Below, piece after piece: positions 44,643 through 55,994 of a stretch of 64,000 nucleotides of DNA. Below the pieces are notes generated by a model. It was given only the letters and a program-made list of their open reading frames with translations. It did not search any database and was not told where the DNA came from. Source of the stretch: Sorex araneus (Eukaryota > Chordata > Mammalia > Eulipotyphla > Soricidae). Each line of letters begins with the position of its first letter. The stretch's first letter is position 1. Made by a program: the position numbers and the translations under genes. The stretch is taken from NCBI RefSeq assembly GCF_027595985.1, contig NC_073313.1:107626552-107690551 (forward strand), in the 5' to 3' direction.

Positions 44643-44785
44643 TCTTATTTTTTTTATTTCGGGATCATGTCTGATCATGCTCGGTGCAGCTTCTAGTTTG
44701 GTGCTCAGGGACTCATGGGTGTCAGGGATCGAACCCAGGGAGTGATCCCTCATGTAAAACCTGTACTGCAGCCCTCTAAGTTGAC
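44643..44785 (-). mobile_element. Shrew-type SINE, class A, diverged
   Basis: Antisense: TTTATTTCGGGATCATGTCT, TTGGTGCTCAGGGACTCATG, GTCAGGGATCGAACCCAGGG, AAAACCTGTACTGCAGCCCT. Confidence 0.75.
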
Positions 44786-44807
44786 TGTCCAGTCCCTACC
44801 ACCCCAT

Positions 44808-45780
44808 TCTTTTTTTTATTTTTAATTTTTTATTAGAGAATCACTGTGATGTACAGTTACAAACTTATAAACTTTTGTGTTTTCATTTCACTCATACAGT
44901 GATCGTTTACCCATCCCTACACCAGTGCCCATTCACCTCCACCAATGACCCCAGTATCCCTCTCATAACCCCCACCCCAACGCCCACCACCCCACCGTTC
45001 CTCTGCGGCAGGGCATTCCCTTTTGTTCTCTTTCCTTAAGGCCACGCAATAGAGGTATTGAGTGGCCTTCATGTTCGGTCTACAGTCTACTTTCATTTCG
45101 CATCTTCCAACACAAATGGGTCTTCCCAACATCCTCTACTTGGTGTTCCCTTCTCTATCTGAGCTGAATTTTCCCCCAGCATGCGAGGCCAATTTCCAAG
45201 CTGTGTGGCAGACCTCCTGGTTCTTATCTCTAGTACTCTTGGGTGTTAGTCTCCCACTCTGTTATTTTATATTCCACAGATGAGTGTGGTCCTTTCTATG
45301 TCTGTCTCTCTCTTTCTGACTCATTTCACTTAAGATAATAATTTCCATGTTGATCCACTTATAATGCAAATTCAATGACTTCATCTTTTCTAACAGCTGC
45401 ATAGTATTCCATTGTGTAGATATACCAAAGTTTCTTTAACCAATCATCTTTTTTTTTTTGCTTTTTGGGTCACACCCGACAATGCTCAGGGGTTACTCCT
45501 GGCTCTGCACTCAGAAATCACCCCTGGTGGTGCTCGGGGGACCATATGGGATGCTGGGAATCGAACCCTGGTCGGCCACGTGCAAGGCAAACACCCTACC
45601 TGCTGTGCTATCCCTCCAGCCCCGATCATCTGTTTTTGGGCACTCTGTTTTATTTTCCAGATTTTGGCTATTGTAAACAGTGCTGCAATAAACATAGAAA
45701 ATGCAGATGTTATTTCTACTATACCTTTTTGCCTCTCTGGGATATAATCCCAAGAATTCTTATAGAATTATCTGTACTAG
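44808..45780 (-). mobile_element. L1 3' portion, interrupted by a SINE
   Basis: Antisense: TATTAGAGAATCACTGTGAT, CCATCCCTACACCAGTGCCC, TGACTCATTTCACTTAAGAT, GCATAGTATTCCATTGTGTA, GGCTATTGTAAACAGTGCTG. A class A SINE sits at 45450-45623. The 5' edge near 45780 is approximate. Confidence 0.9.
45450..45623 (-). mobile_element. Shrew-type SINE, class A, young
   Basis: Antisense: poly(T), GCTTTTTGGGTCACACCCGA, CAATGCTCAGGGGTTACTCC, AATCGAACCCTGGTCGGCCA, GCTATCCCTCCAGCCCC. ATCATCT occurs on both sides as a short target duplication within the L1. Confidence 0.94.
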
Positions 45781-46354
45781 GGCCTATTATCATAGCATTT
45801 TTAGAACTCCCCAAGTGTTTCTGAATGAAATTGTTCTTAACCCTTGAGAGAGAGTTTACTGGTATCCTGATATACGCATTTCCTCTCAATATACGTATTT
45901 CCTCTCTATTCTCAGAAGCCTTGGGTGGATGCATTGCTAGTAAAGTTTTTGTTTCATTGTATACTAGTTGTTGGCTGGTCTCTCTGGAGAGAGCTAAGAT
46001 TTATGAGGTAAGATTTAGGTGTCCCACAGCAACAGTAACTGCACTTATAACTGACTTTCCCCTAATCGTACAGCTCAGAGGCCTTGTGCCAACACTAGAT
46101 TTAGGTCTGTCTCTTTGCCACAGCAGCACAGAGTGCCTGGAAACTGGGTGTTCCATCATTGTCACCCAAAGTGGAAAAGAGCCTTGTTTTCTTATGCAGG
46201 GTTTGGTTTTTATTAAAAGGCTAGGAATGGTAAAATCTGACATATTTGCAAAATCTGTGGGGAGAGAGATTTATTTGAGTAGAATGCAGACTATATGACA
46301 AGCTTATGACAGAAGCTAAAGATAGGCTATGCTTTGGAGGCATATCTATTCACT

Positions 46355-46601
46355 GTAGCACTGTAGCACTGTCATCCCGTTGTTCATCAATTTGTTCGAG
46401 CGGGCACCAGTAATGTCTCCACTGTGAGACTTGTTACTGTTTTTTCACATATCAAATATGCCACGGGTAGCTTGCCAGGCTCTGCCATGCGGATGGGATA
46501 CTCTTGGTAGCTTGCCAAGCTCCCGAGAGGGACAGAAGAATCGAACCCAGGTTGGCCGCATGCAAGGCAAATGCCCTACATGTTGTGCTATTGCTCCAGC
46601 T
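46355..46601 (-). mobile_element. Shrew-type SINE, class B, full length
   Basis: Antisense: CTGTAGCACTGTAGCACTGT, with at least two tail units, GTCATCCCGTTGTTCATCAA, CCAGTAATGTCTCCACTGTG, GAATCGAACCCAGGTTGGCC, GTGCTATTGCTCCAGC. Confidence 0.93.
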
Positions 46602-46604
46602 TTC

Positions 46605-47560
46605 CAAACTTATTATGCAATTGCTGTGGAGCTAGGGACTCTGAGTGATAGAGAAATATCAGATATGGTTTCTGTTCTCCAGGGAACTTATTATGAAGGC
46701 TCATTTATAGTCTAATCACACCACCACACTACTGCCTTTTTAGATGACAGGTTTATATACGGAACTTATACCATGAAAATCTAGAGGTCAGAGGGCCTTT
46801 GAAGTTCCTACCAGGTCTTTTATCTTGTTTCTCAGTGACTAACCCAGAGTGGGAAGCTACTCACTTAGGGGTCAGACTCCTTGGGAATTACAGAACTGAC
46901 ACCACTAAGTTGAGGTACTCTCCAACCCCCAGGCCTTTTTACGCCGTTCTGTTCAACAGTTGCAGGACAAGAGAACTTAATGGCACCTGTTAAATCTTTA
47001 ATGAAAAATTCCATTTTGCACTTTATGTTTCCAGGCCTTTTATGGCTGAGGGAAGGGGAAGTTTGAATTATAGTTTTTGTTAATACCTTGCATGGGGAGG
47101 GCCAGCACTGGTTACTGCTTGAATTATAGCTCAGGTGCAAAATGTCTTAAGCAGGTCTGGTTTCCCCCTTTGCTAAAATAGCCATTGAATCTGACTTGCT
47201 TGTGTCTAATTAGGACAGTTTTGACTCTTGCTGAGGGGATTTCCCAAGCTTAGTGTGTTTATGGCTGTTCCACCTCCATCACTCCTTTTCCTCTCAACCA
47301 AACCCTGAAGTGAAATTTACCTTCGAGGCAGGTGTTGCCTGTATGGGCTTTCTGTGGGACTGAGAATTTATGCAGTGAGATGGGTTCCTAGTGGTCAGGT
47401 CGGATCTCTTCACTGTTTCCTTGCCAATGCCCATGTGGGAAATGTAATTCCACGTCTGGGGCTTTCTCTGATGTAATTCAAGGGTGTTACTCAAGGTAGA
47501 GAGTCTTGAGTTGTTCTTCCCAGAATCCTTATCTCACTCAGATGGGATTTAGAACCTGGA
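46605..47560. other. Unique intronic sequence
   Basis: No repeat or exon recognised over about 0.95 kb. Confidence 0.5.
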
Positions 47561-47564
47561 AACT

Positions 47565-47785
47565 CTCTATGTGCTAGGGTATAGCACATACAAGCATCTA
47601 GCAATCACTTCCCATGGGGCTGGCACCTTATGGGATCAGTGATATTTAGACCTTCATATTTTACAAATGAGGCAAGTCAGGTTTTGAGAGGCCAAGTCAC
47701 TTGTCAAACGTCACACAGCCAGATGCGGCAAAGTTGGTAGGACTGAGTCTTCCGTCAACGTTGCTAACTACTATGCTAATAAAGC
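47565..47785 (+). mobile_element. MIR-type ancient repeat
   Basis: CCTTCATATTTTACAAATGA, GGCAAGTCAGGTTTTGAGAG, GCCAAGTCACTTGTCAAACG and TCACACAGCCAGATG follow the MIR-family core (TTTACAGATGAGGAAACTGAGGC, TGCCCAAGGTCACACAGC). Confidence 0.75.
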
Positions 47786-47789
47786 CTAT

Positions 47790-49080
47790 CTTATAAAGAA
47801 ATAACGAATTGCGTTTTTCAAATTCATGAGGAACAATCTGCCGGGTTTCTGCAAAGTCTATTTAAAGAACGAGTCAGAAGAATTGTCTGCAGAGTTCTTT
47901 CCCACTCTGGGGCGGTTTGTGTCAGAGTATCTGCCAGTCACCAGGCCTGTAGGGTCAGGTAAGTGACCTTCCATGGGATTATTTTCTATCTCTGGAGATG
48001 AGGGTCCGAGCAGCTGATAGCTATGAGCCTTGCTAGCGCTGACATTTGGCGACACTTTGTTTCTTTTCTCAATTCCTGGCAGAACTGAAAAATCAAAAGA
48101 ACTAGATGAAGAACAAAATGTATCAGAAGTGCAGAAAGTGGGGAGAATCTAATAGTCTTCCCCAGAGCTTCCTGCATAGGTCAATTAACCCCAAATAGCT
48201 TGCCCATGATTAGGCTGTTCCACACTGGTTCTTTTTTCCTTTGGGGATTTATAAAGAAATGGAATTTTCTTTTAAGCTGGCGCCTTACTCATTACCAGAA
48301 AGTACAAGTTTTCTTCTTTAATTTCAGAATGCACCGTCTTTAAAAGTGGCACTAAAGATCAAACAGAAAACTGTAAAGTAACAGGGCACTTAAATTTGAG
48401 GTGTTTATATGCTCTGTTAAGAATTTTATTCTGTTTTGCAGGCAAGCTTTAGAGAGAGTAGTTCAAAAGCAATTGAAACAGCAGGCTATACCTGCCACTT
48501 TTGTCTCCCTTCAGAATTTAAGAGGTGGTAAAACATCACCAGTCTGCAGTGTAATTTACTTTTCAGTTATCTGTTTTGTTAATACTAATCTTGTATTCAA
48601 GAGCTGTGATGAGGTTAATTATTTTTACAGCCTCTGTGGTGCTGTAGTTAGAAGAGTTGCTCTGATTTTTAAAAATATGTTTATGTTTTCCTTGGCATGT
48701 GTAGGTGTATACTCTCAAACCTGGAGGCCCTAAATTTGGATGGCAATATGTATCAAGCAGCTTAGAGCATGCAAGGTTCTGAGCGGTAGCTCCGTAAGCC
48801 AGGTTCTGTTTTGCTTCTGCACGCTTAGATTAAGTTCTACCATTTGGACGAAATCATCTCACCTGGGATAGAAAGGGAAAGCCTTGACAGCTGGGCTGTA
48901 CGATGGCACTGGGACTTGCCATATAGTCAGTGCTACACATGCAAAAATATTTACGTTTGGCTCACTGGTTCCAGTTAAAACACTGGGAAGACTTGCACTT
49001 GTGGGCAGTCACATCGGCAATCCCAGTGGTGCAGCTAAACAGGAGCTCTGAACATGGTGGCATCAGAATCCAAGCATCAG
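47790..49080. other. Repeat-poor intronic sequence
   Basis: No shrew SINE or L1 over about 1.3 kb; no exon recognised. Confidence 0.5.
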
Positions 49081-49084
49081 AGCT

Positions 49085-49235
49085 GGGGAGATTAGTACAG
49101 GAGTTAAGGCACTTGCTTTTCATACAGCTACCACCCCGGTTTGAATCTCCAGTACCACATATTTTCCCCTGAGCACCAGGGGTCACTCCTGAGCACAGAG
49201 CTTGGATTAGCCCCTGAGGCTCTGGGTGTGGCCCA
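49085..49235 (+). mobile_element. Shrew-type SINE, class A
   Basis: GCTGGGGAGATTAGTACAGG head, ACCCCGGTTTGAATCTCCAG box B, CACTCCTGAGCACAGAGCTT, GGCTCTGGGTGTGGCCCAGT. Confidence 0.86.
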
Positions 49236-49479
49236 GTCACTGCCTTCTCCCTTGCCCAACGCCCTCCCCGCCAACCAAAATGAACCCAAACAAACAAAAA
49301 ACAAGCTTCACAAACATCCTGTTCTTCAGCGTATGTCTTTTTCCTTAAGTGATTTTACTTTATTTTTACTTGGATCTGGGTAAGTGCATATGAGTTTATG
49401 TTCTGGCCACCAACAGTCTGGTTTTCAGGAAAATAATGGGTAAAATAAGACCACATAATCACTGTATTTCTGTAGGTTT

Positions 49480-49530
49480 AAATATATATATATACACACA
49501 TATACATATACATATGTATAATAATATATT
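49480..49530. repeat. AT/CA-type low-complexity tract
   Basis: ATATATATATACACACATAT and related units directly upstream of the next SINE. Confidence 0.85.
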
Positions 49531-49534
49531 AGGA

Positions 49535-49748
49535 CCTGGGACTGGAGCGATAGCACAGAAGGTAAGGCATTTGCCTTGCACGCGGCCTACCTGGGTTCGA
49601 TTCCTCCGTCCCTCTCGGAGAACCCGGCAAGCTACCGAGGGTATCCCACCCGGATGGCAGAGCCTGGAAAGCTACCCATGATGTATTTGATACTCCAAAA
49701 ACAGTAACAACAAGTCTCACAAATTGATGAACAATGGGATGACAGTGC
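49535..49748 (+). mobile_element. Shrew-type SINE, class B, with target duplication
   Basis: GACTGGAGCGATAGCACAGA head, CCTGGGTTCGATTCCTCCGT box B, GGCAAGCTACCGAGGGTATC, AAAACAGTAACAACAAGTCT, AACAATGGGATGACAGTGC. A piece of the GGAGACGTTACTGGTGCC stretch is deleted. Duplication TATATTAGGA at 49525-49534 and 49749-49758; no poly(A). Confidence 0.93.
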
Positions 49749-49758
49749 TATATTAGGA

Positions 49759-49915
49759 ACTGAGTGATAGTGGTAGGGTGTTTGCCTTGCACGTGGCGGA
49801 CCTGGGTTCATTCAATCCCTTATGGTCCCCCGAGCACTGCCAGAAGTGATTCCTGGGTACAGAGCCAGGAGTAACACCTCAGCATCACCGGGTGTGACCC
49901 CAAAAGCCAATAAAT
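49759..49915 (+). mobile_element. Shrew-type SINE, class A
   Basis: TGAGTGATAGTGGTAGGGTG head, GCCTTGCACGTGGCGGACCT, TATGGTCCCCCGAGCACTGC, AGAGCCAGGAGTAACACCTC, CACCGGGTGTGACCCCAAAA. Adjacent to the class B copy in tandem. Confidence 0.92.
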
Positions 49916-50177
49916 TGTATTGCTCTGCCATGCCATTAAATGGCTTAAGCATTTCATCTGACTTTGTCATAAATACTGAGGTGGATACGCTGCTGGTTTG
50001 GTGATTTTCAGTCTTTGAGTCAGTTTCAGGTAATGAAATTTCCATCCTAATTTTGGCCTCTGGTCTTAGAAGGAGAATAGAAATGCATAGCTTCATACAT
50101 GTAGTATCCACTTCATTTTAGAAACTAACGCCCTTTATTCTATCTTGGCATCAGGCTTTAGAATTGAAAAGATTAGG

Positions 50178-50338
50178 GTTTTTTGCTTTTGTTTTTGGGC
50201 CACACTTGGCACTGCTCAGGGTTTATTTACCTTTGACTCAGTACTCAAGGATCACTCCTGCTGGGACTCTGGGGACCATGTTTGGTGCCAAGGATTAAAC
50301 CTAAGTACCCTACCTCCTGTACTCTTTCTCTGCCTCCC
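50178..50338 (-). mobile_element. Shrew-type SINE, class A, diverged
   Basis: Antisense: TTTTGGGCCACACTTGGCAC, TGCTCAGGGTTTATTTACCT, GGTGCCAAGGATTAAACCTA, CCTCCTGTACTCTTTCTCTG. Confidence 0.8.
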
Positions 50339-50339
50339 A

Positions 50340-50545
50340 GATTGGAGTTTGAAGCTGATTCTCTTTAGTAAGCTGTATGCCCTTAAGCAAGTCACTTAAT
50401 ACTGTCACTGTAATTCTCTTTCGTAACATGGGTCTAATACTTCTATTTTCTCTGTCAAATTCAGGAGAGGATGCATGCAACAAGTTAATATTTGTGAAGC
50501 CTGAGAAAAATGTGTGGTACATAGCAGGTATTCCAAAAATAGGGG
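50340..50545 (+). mobile_element. MIR
   Basis: ATGCCCTTAAGCAAGTCACT, TAATTCTCTTTCGTAACATG, GGTCTAATACTTCTATTTTC and TGTGGTACATAGCAGGTATT match the MIR order including the 3' GCCTGGCACATAGTAGGT-type end. Confidence 0.75.
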
Positions 50546-50984
50546 TTACTGTTTTCTTCTTTGTTGCCAAAAACGAGAGCCAGTATCAGCAGCCTTTCTT
50601 CTTATATCTCAGAAAACTTTTCCAATATTCATTTGTGTGCTGGAATTCACCTTTTCTTTGGTGATAAAGAATAACTTTCAGGTGCACTCTATTTCATCTT
50701 CACAGGAAGTCTGAAGCTGTTGACTTTTGCTGCCAGTTGAAGAGTTGGTAAGATTGGGCTGGAAAGCTCTAGAGAAAGGGTGTGTGCTTCTGCTAATTGC
50801 TTTGGAGACAGCAGGGTGTGTGGGGTAATGAGCTGTGTGTTGGGTGTAGTAGTTTGGTGACCGGCCCTAGGGAAATCATGGGTGAATTTCATTGGCTCCT
50901 GGTTCCCTGACATTTTTTACCTCTGAGATGCATGGAGTCCAATAGTTAGAACCTTGGAGCTCTAGGTAATAGGCCCGCTAACAG

Positions 50985-51200
50985 TTTCTTCACAGTAATA
51001 AGAAAAGCTCGCATTTATTTGGCCTTCACTGCGTGCCAGGCACTGTTCTTAGTGCTTTATGTGTATTGGCCCCTTTAATCATTACAAGAGCTCTAAAAGG
51101 TAGGGCACAGGGCAACTAAATAGCTCCCCCCATATCAAACAGTGGTGGAGCAGAAATTCAGGTTGCATACCAGACCCAAGGGCTTCTCTAACTAGCTTCC
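50985..51200 (+). mobile_element. MIR-type ancient SINE (b/c form)
   Basis: CGCATTTATTTGGCCTTCAC, TGCGTGCCAGGCACTGTTCT, TAGTGCTTTATGTGTATTGG, TTTAATCATTACAAGAGCTC and ATTCAGGTTGCATACCAGAC follow a well-known mammal-wide pattern (TGTGCCAGGCACTGTTCTAAG). Confidence 0.85.
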
Positions 51201-51221
51201 TACCGCAGTTGTATATTTTTT

Positions 51222-51392
51222 AAATTGGGGGTTGGTTTTTGTTTGGGTCTACACTTGGTTCTGCTCATGTCTTACTCAAGGATCATTCCAGGTGGTGCTC
51301 AGATGACCACATAGGGTGCCAGGGTTAGGGCCAGCATCAGCTAAATGCAAGGCAAGCACCTCAATTCCTATACTATCTCTCCAGACATAGTT
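51222..51392 (-). mobile_element. Shrew-type SINE, class A
   Basis: Antisense: GTTTGGGTCTACACTTGGTT, CTGCTCATGTCTTACTCAAG, AAATGCAAGGCAAGCACCTC, TATACTATCTCTCCAGAC. Confidence 0.85.
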
Positions 51393-51506
51393 GTTTTGTT
51401 TTTGTTTTAAATCTAAGCCTTCTTGTTACAGATTTTAGTTGCTGAGTCTTGGAGGTGCAGTTTGATTTTTTTTTTCATAATTTTTGTATGCAGTCACCTT
51501 CCTAAG

Positions 51507-51596
51507 AATTTTTAATTGTTGTGGTGTCAGGGATTAAATCCAGGCTCTTGCACATGCCACCATGCACTTTCGTTGCAGAGTCACATGCCTGGCCCT
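51507..51596 (-). mobile_element. ID-like tRNA-derived SINE, diverged
   Basis: The minus strand reads GGGCCAGGCATGTGACTCTG, CATGTGCAAGAGCCTGGATT and TAATCCCTGACACCACAACA, the head-box B layout of a simple tRNA-derived element with no class A or B body. Confidence 0.45.
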
Positions 51597-52447
51597 AAAC
51601 ATGAATTTCTCTGAAATTTCTTTTTGGTTCTCTATGCGGATAATCATATTCTATTCGGCAAGTGAGACCTTTGTCTCTCTCTTTGCAGCCATAACATTTT
51701 TTGAAGTAAAAGCAGATTTTATTTGGAGGTTTTTAGAAAGGGGAAGGAGGGATAGAAAGTGAGAGAGAGCACGGAGCTCAAGAGAGAACTCGGGCATCTC
51801 CAAAGGCAGAGAGAGAGCCTACACACATATCTGCATTAGATAAGAAAGCAGGAAAGTACACATCCAGGAGGGGAGATGTGGGCGACACATGGGCTTGGTC
51901 ACGTGGGCACAAGCAGCACATGGGCTCGGGCAGCATATGTGCCAGGCATTACATTTTAAATCTTTTTCTTGCCTTACTCTCCGGGTTAAAACCTCTAGTA
52001 TAATGGTGTTTCATAGGAGTGGCAATAGTGGTTTCTGTTATTTTATTTCCTATTTTAAAGCACATGTTTTCTGTGTTAACTATGGCATTTGCCATAGATT
52101 TATTTTTTGGCTGAAATCCTTTACTAAATTTTAGAAATTTCCTTCTATTGAGTGCTTTCATTTTATCATGAATGAATGTTTCATTTTGTCAGAAAATTTT
52201 TATGCATCCACAGAGACAATTGTATTGCATTGTTCTTTAATATTTTAATGAAGTGAATTACATTCATTGATTTTTCTAATACTAAAACAACTTTGCACTC
52301 CTGGAATCAAATTACCTTGGTCATGAAGTATGACCTTCCTTCTTCTTGAATGTGCTTTGGTAGTACTTGATTTAGTACTATTTACAACCATGTTCATGAA
52401 TGAAATTGACTCTAGGTGTTTTTTTTTCTTACTGTTTTTGTCAGGGT

Positions 52448-52562
52448 TTTCTGTTTTGAGGGAGGGCAAACGCTTAGGACTTACTCCTGGCTCTATGCTC
52501 AGGGATCACTCCTGTGTGTAAGGCAACTATTTATCTTACCCCTTGTACTACTATCTGGCCTC
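52448..52562 (-). mobile_element. Shrew-type SINE, class A, shortened
   Basis: Antisense: GGACTTACTCCTGGCTCTAT, GCTCAGGGATCACTCCTGTG joined directly to TGTAAGGCAACTATTTATCT; box B region deleted. Confidence 0.78.
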
Positions 52563-52656
52563 TCTTCCTAAAATCCGAGGAAGTTTGTATGAAATTGGAT
52601 TTATTTGTTCTTGTATGCTTACTAGAGTTTATTGGTGAAACTCTGGACTTTGGAAC

Positions 52657-52813
52657 TTTTTTTTGGGGGGGTCACACCCGGCACTACACAGGAATTACTC
52701 CTGGCTCTGCTCTCAGGAATCACTCGGGGGCCATATGGGATGCTGGGAATGGAGCTGGGGTCAGCCGGGTGTAAGACAAATGCCCTCCTCGCTGTGCTAT
52801 TGCTCCAGGCGCA
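52657..52813 (-). mobile_element. Shrew-type SINE, class A, with target duplication
   Basis: Antisense: poly(T)/G junction, GTCACACCCGGCACTACACA, GGAATTACTCCTGGCTCTGC, CTGTGCTATTGCTCCAGGC. Flanks GGACTTTGGAAC (52645-52656) and GGACTTTGGTAC (52814-52825) differ at one base. Confidence 0.9.
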
Positions 52814-52961
52814 GGACTTTGGTACTTTTGTGGAGAAATTTAGGGCCACTCCATTTCTTTGGTTGTGGTAATAATTTTTAAGTATTTTGTTTTACAATTA
52901 GTTGGTGGTTTATGATTTTTTTAGAAATATTGACTTTTAGAAAAAACCTTTCTATAGATAA

Positions 52962-53165
52962 AAAATGGAATCGCAGTGAGATAGTTACAAAGTTGTTCAT
53001 GATTGGGTTTTATCATACAATGTTCTAACACCCATCCCTTCACCAGTGTACATTTCCCACCACCAATGTTTCCAGTTTCCCTCCCCGCTCCCCCCACTAC
53101 TTGCCTCGATGGGAGGCACTTCTCTTCTCTCTGTCTCTCTGTTTCTCTCTCTCTCTCTCTCTCTA
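52962..53165 (-). mobile_element. Short L1 3' end
   Basis: Antisense: AATGGAATCGCAGTGAGATA, TTACAAAGTTGTTCATGATT, TTCACCAGTGTACATTTCCC, ending in CTCTCTCTCTCTCTCTCT, where it is truncated. Confidence 0.88.
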
Positions 53166-53274
53166 CTAAATTTGTGATACTGGTTTTATTAGGTCCCAGA
53201 TTTTGACACTGTGGTATTTGATATGTTTTTCAGTTCCAAGTATTTAAAAAAATTCCATTGTGAGGAGGTTTTTG

Positions 53275-53450
53275 TATTTTTTTTGGGGGGGTGGATTTGA
53301 GCCACACCTTGTTGCACTCAGGACTTACTCTTGGTTTTGTGCTTAGGGATCACACACTCCTAGTGATGCTTGGGACCATATGTTGTCCCAAGGATTGAAC
53401 CAGGGCTGGCAATGTATCAGGCTAGATGACGTGGACTGTCATCTCTTTGC
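53275..53450 (-). mobile_element. Shrew-type SINE, class A
   Basis: Antisense: TTTGAGCCACACCTTGTTGC, CTCAGGACTTACTCTTGGTT, CCCAAGGATTGAACCAGGGC, TGTCATCTCTTTGCCCTCC. Confidence 0.83.
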
Positions 53451-53469
53451 CCTCCATTGTGATTTCTTT

Positions 53470-53690
53470 GTTGTTTTGGAGGGCCATACCCAGCTTTGCC
53501 AGGGGCTTACTCCTGGCTCTGTACTCTGAATGAATGTGATCATTCTTGGCAGGCTTAGGGAACCATACACGGTGTCGAAGTGTCGAGGTGTCAAGGTGTT
53601 GGGGATTGAACTCTTGTTGGCCATGCGCAAAGCAAACACCCTAGCCACTGTGCAAATACCCTACCTACTGTACTATCACTCTGACTTCTC
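53470..53690 (-). mobile_element. Shrew-type SINE, class A, expanded
   Basis: Antisense: GGGCCATACCCAGCTTTGCC, GGCTTACTCCTGGCTCTGTA, a short CGAAGTGTCGAGGTGTCAAG repeat, GATTGAACTCTTGTTGGCCA, TACTGTACTATCACTCTGAC. A duplication near 53635-53670 (ACCCTAGCCACTGTG / ACCCTACCTACTGTA) lengthens the head. Confidence 0.83.
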
Positions 53691-53699
53691 CATAGTGAC

Positions 53700-54320
53700 T
53701 TTTTAACCATGAGCTGTTTAGAAGGATTTGAAACATGTTTTAAACCTTTTTCAGTCATCCTTTTATTATTTACATCTAATTTAGTAACACTGTGATCAGA
53801 AAATGTGGTGTGAATGTGATCTGTTTCTTTGAAATTTTGCTAAGATTCGTTTTCTGGCGCAGCTTGAGGCTAGTATCAACTTAATTTTGCTCTTCTCTGA
53901 TAGATGAAGCAAGCTTTTTGTCTATTACTCTTCCAGTTGTTAGGAGAGTTGTTCAATTCACCACCACAAAAGCCAATTTATCTACTTCCTTCTTCAGGAC
54001 CACCAGGTTTTACTTTATATATTTTGAAGCTGTGTTATTTGGTATAGAAAGTTACTTTTGGTATCACTTTGTTACAGCTATTAATCAAATGTCTGATATT
54101 GGGATTTTCTTCACAACACAGTCTGGCCATAGATTAATAAGAGTGACTTGGTGAAAGCAAACGCATCCCTCTAGGTAGACTGGTTAAATTGGATTTTGAG
54201 CGCTGGGGAGGAAACACATTGAAAGTCAGAATTATGGAATTAAATTCTTAAAGCAATTTGACATTGGCAAATGAAATTAACACCCTCATATCCTCAAGTG
54301 CCAGAGGCTTTGTCAACATA
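53700..54320. other. Unassigned intronic sequence
   Basis: 53705-54170 contains ATTTAGTAACACTGTGATCA and GAAAATGTGGTGTGAATGTG, reminiscent of old LINE sequence on the minus strand, but not enough to name it. Confidence 0.35.
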
Positions 54321-54323
54321 AGA

Positions 54324-54376
54324 GGAACAGTTTTGAATCTGTTCCAATTCCAAAATGGAATGCTGTTCCATTTTGG
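54324..54376. repeat. Two adjacent hairpin-forming inverted repeats
   Basis: GGAACAG (54324-54330) pairs with CTGTTCC (54339-54345) across 8 nt. CCAAAATGGAA (54350-54360) pairs perfectly with TTCCATTTTGG (54366-54376) across a 5-nt TGCTG loop. No known RNA family recognised. Confidence 0.6.
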
Positions 54377-54379
54377 GTT

Positions 54380-55990
54380 GAGGAATGGTTGGGAAGGAGA
54401 GCTTTATTTCTTGTGGGTCTTAGACCTTTACTAGATGTTGCTTATATAGATTTGGGACCCTTCAGCATTTTTCTTCTTACTACTTATCATTTCCTGTGGG
54501 ACCTGGCCCCACTCTTGTTATCTCTGTGCCATTTGGAGTCAATAGCTATAATTGTGTGGGTAGTCCTTCATGTCAGGGGTGAGGTGTGCAGAAATTGAGA
54601 AAATAGTTGCAATGTGATTCTAAACAATTCATCTCCTCTTCCATTCACTTTGCAAAAATAAAAAGAAGTATGTAGTCTATGGCAGAAAAGAGCTCACAGG
54701 GCCCATGCAGCAGAGTTGATGGTCATCAGCTAGTGACATAATTTAATAGATGGTAGAATATGACTCAGCCGCCATGAAGCCAAGAGTCACAGAGACAGAT
54801 TGCCTTTGGTCCTATTTCTGAGGGATGTGGGCTCTTCAGCTGTGTGGTTTTGTGAAATCTCATTTTCAGGATCTGGTAGAGCCATTCTTGATGATTATGA
54901 TTGTATATCTTAAATAAACACCTTATGCTGATCCCCTTTGCTAGCACCTCCTTCCCTCCCAGAGTTTCAAAAGAAGGGGAGTAAGGGAGCATGTTAGGAT
55001 CTCACTTCCTGTTATCCTTTCATTAAAGTACAGTGAGATCTCTTTTTTCATCTTTAAAAATGTCCCCTTTATTTTTGATTGTGGAAGTAACATATGATCA
55101 TAAATTTTAAAAATCTTAAAAATACAGGCATGTATAAAGAAAAAGTGAAGGTTCCTGGGAATCCATCTACCCACGCCTATTCTCTTCTTTTTAAAGACAT
55201 GGGATAATGTCAGAGAATATCTCCTCCCACCTTCTGATTCTTTCCTTCGAATCTGCTTTTATCATAAAAGTATAGTGCCAAAGAAATTCCAACTTAATGG
55301 GTGTGTGTAGGGGCTCCAGATTTTACAGAATATGACTGCATGAAATAAATATGAGGGCTTGAGGGTGACTAAATTGGAAATATTACTCATTCCTATTAGA
55401 CTGTAAGGCAGGGAATAAGATTTTAGGGACCTACACTCTGATCCAGCTGTGTTTGTGTGTTGGAACCGGTTGGTGGACAAAGGGTAAATTTGGAATTATA
55501 TTGTTTTTTAAATGGCTGCCTTTCTAATGAATGACTTACATATAAGATAATTATAGAAAATTAGTTTTTTTGCAGGAAAATTCCTTTATTGGAAAAATAA
55601 CTTGACTCTTCAATTTTTAGATTTCATTAACTTTCTCCCTAATTGAGACCAATGATTTTAGTGCAAAATTAAATGAACAACATGCATTTCTAATGGACAT
55701 AAGCGTATACTATACAAGTGCTGAGGAGTCATGAATTACTACAAATACTGCCCTGTTCCATCCCTGGTGGAAGAAGAGGGACTAAATTTGATCATTTTAG
55801 TGAAACTGCTTTATAAACTGTAACGCGTCTTGCAAATATGAGACTAGCATTAGTATAAATGCTGTCTCTTAGTAGTGTGTGTTCTTACTTATTTATCTAG
55901 ACAGTTAATATCAGTGAACCATTGTTCAAGGCACCTGGAAAATCTTATCTGTGCTTGTATTATTACTCATGTGCAGTTCCAGAAGTTTAT
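54380..55990. other. Repeat-poor intronic sequence
   Basis: No shrew SINE. At 55050-55170, CATATGATCATAAATTTTAA and AATACAGGCATGTATAAAGA resemble an ancient L1M-type 3' end (low confidence). No exon recognised. Confidence 0.4.
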
Positions 55991-55994
55991 TTAA

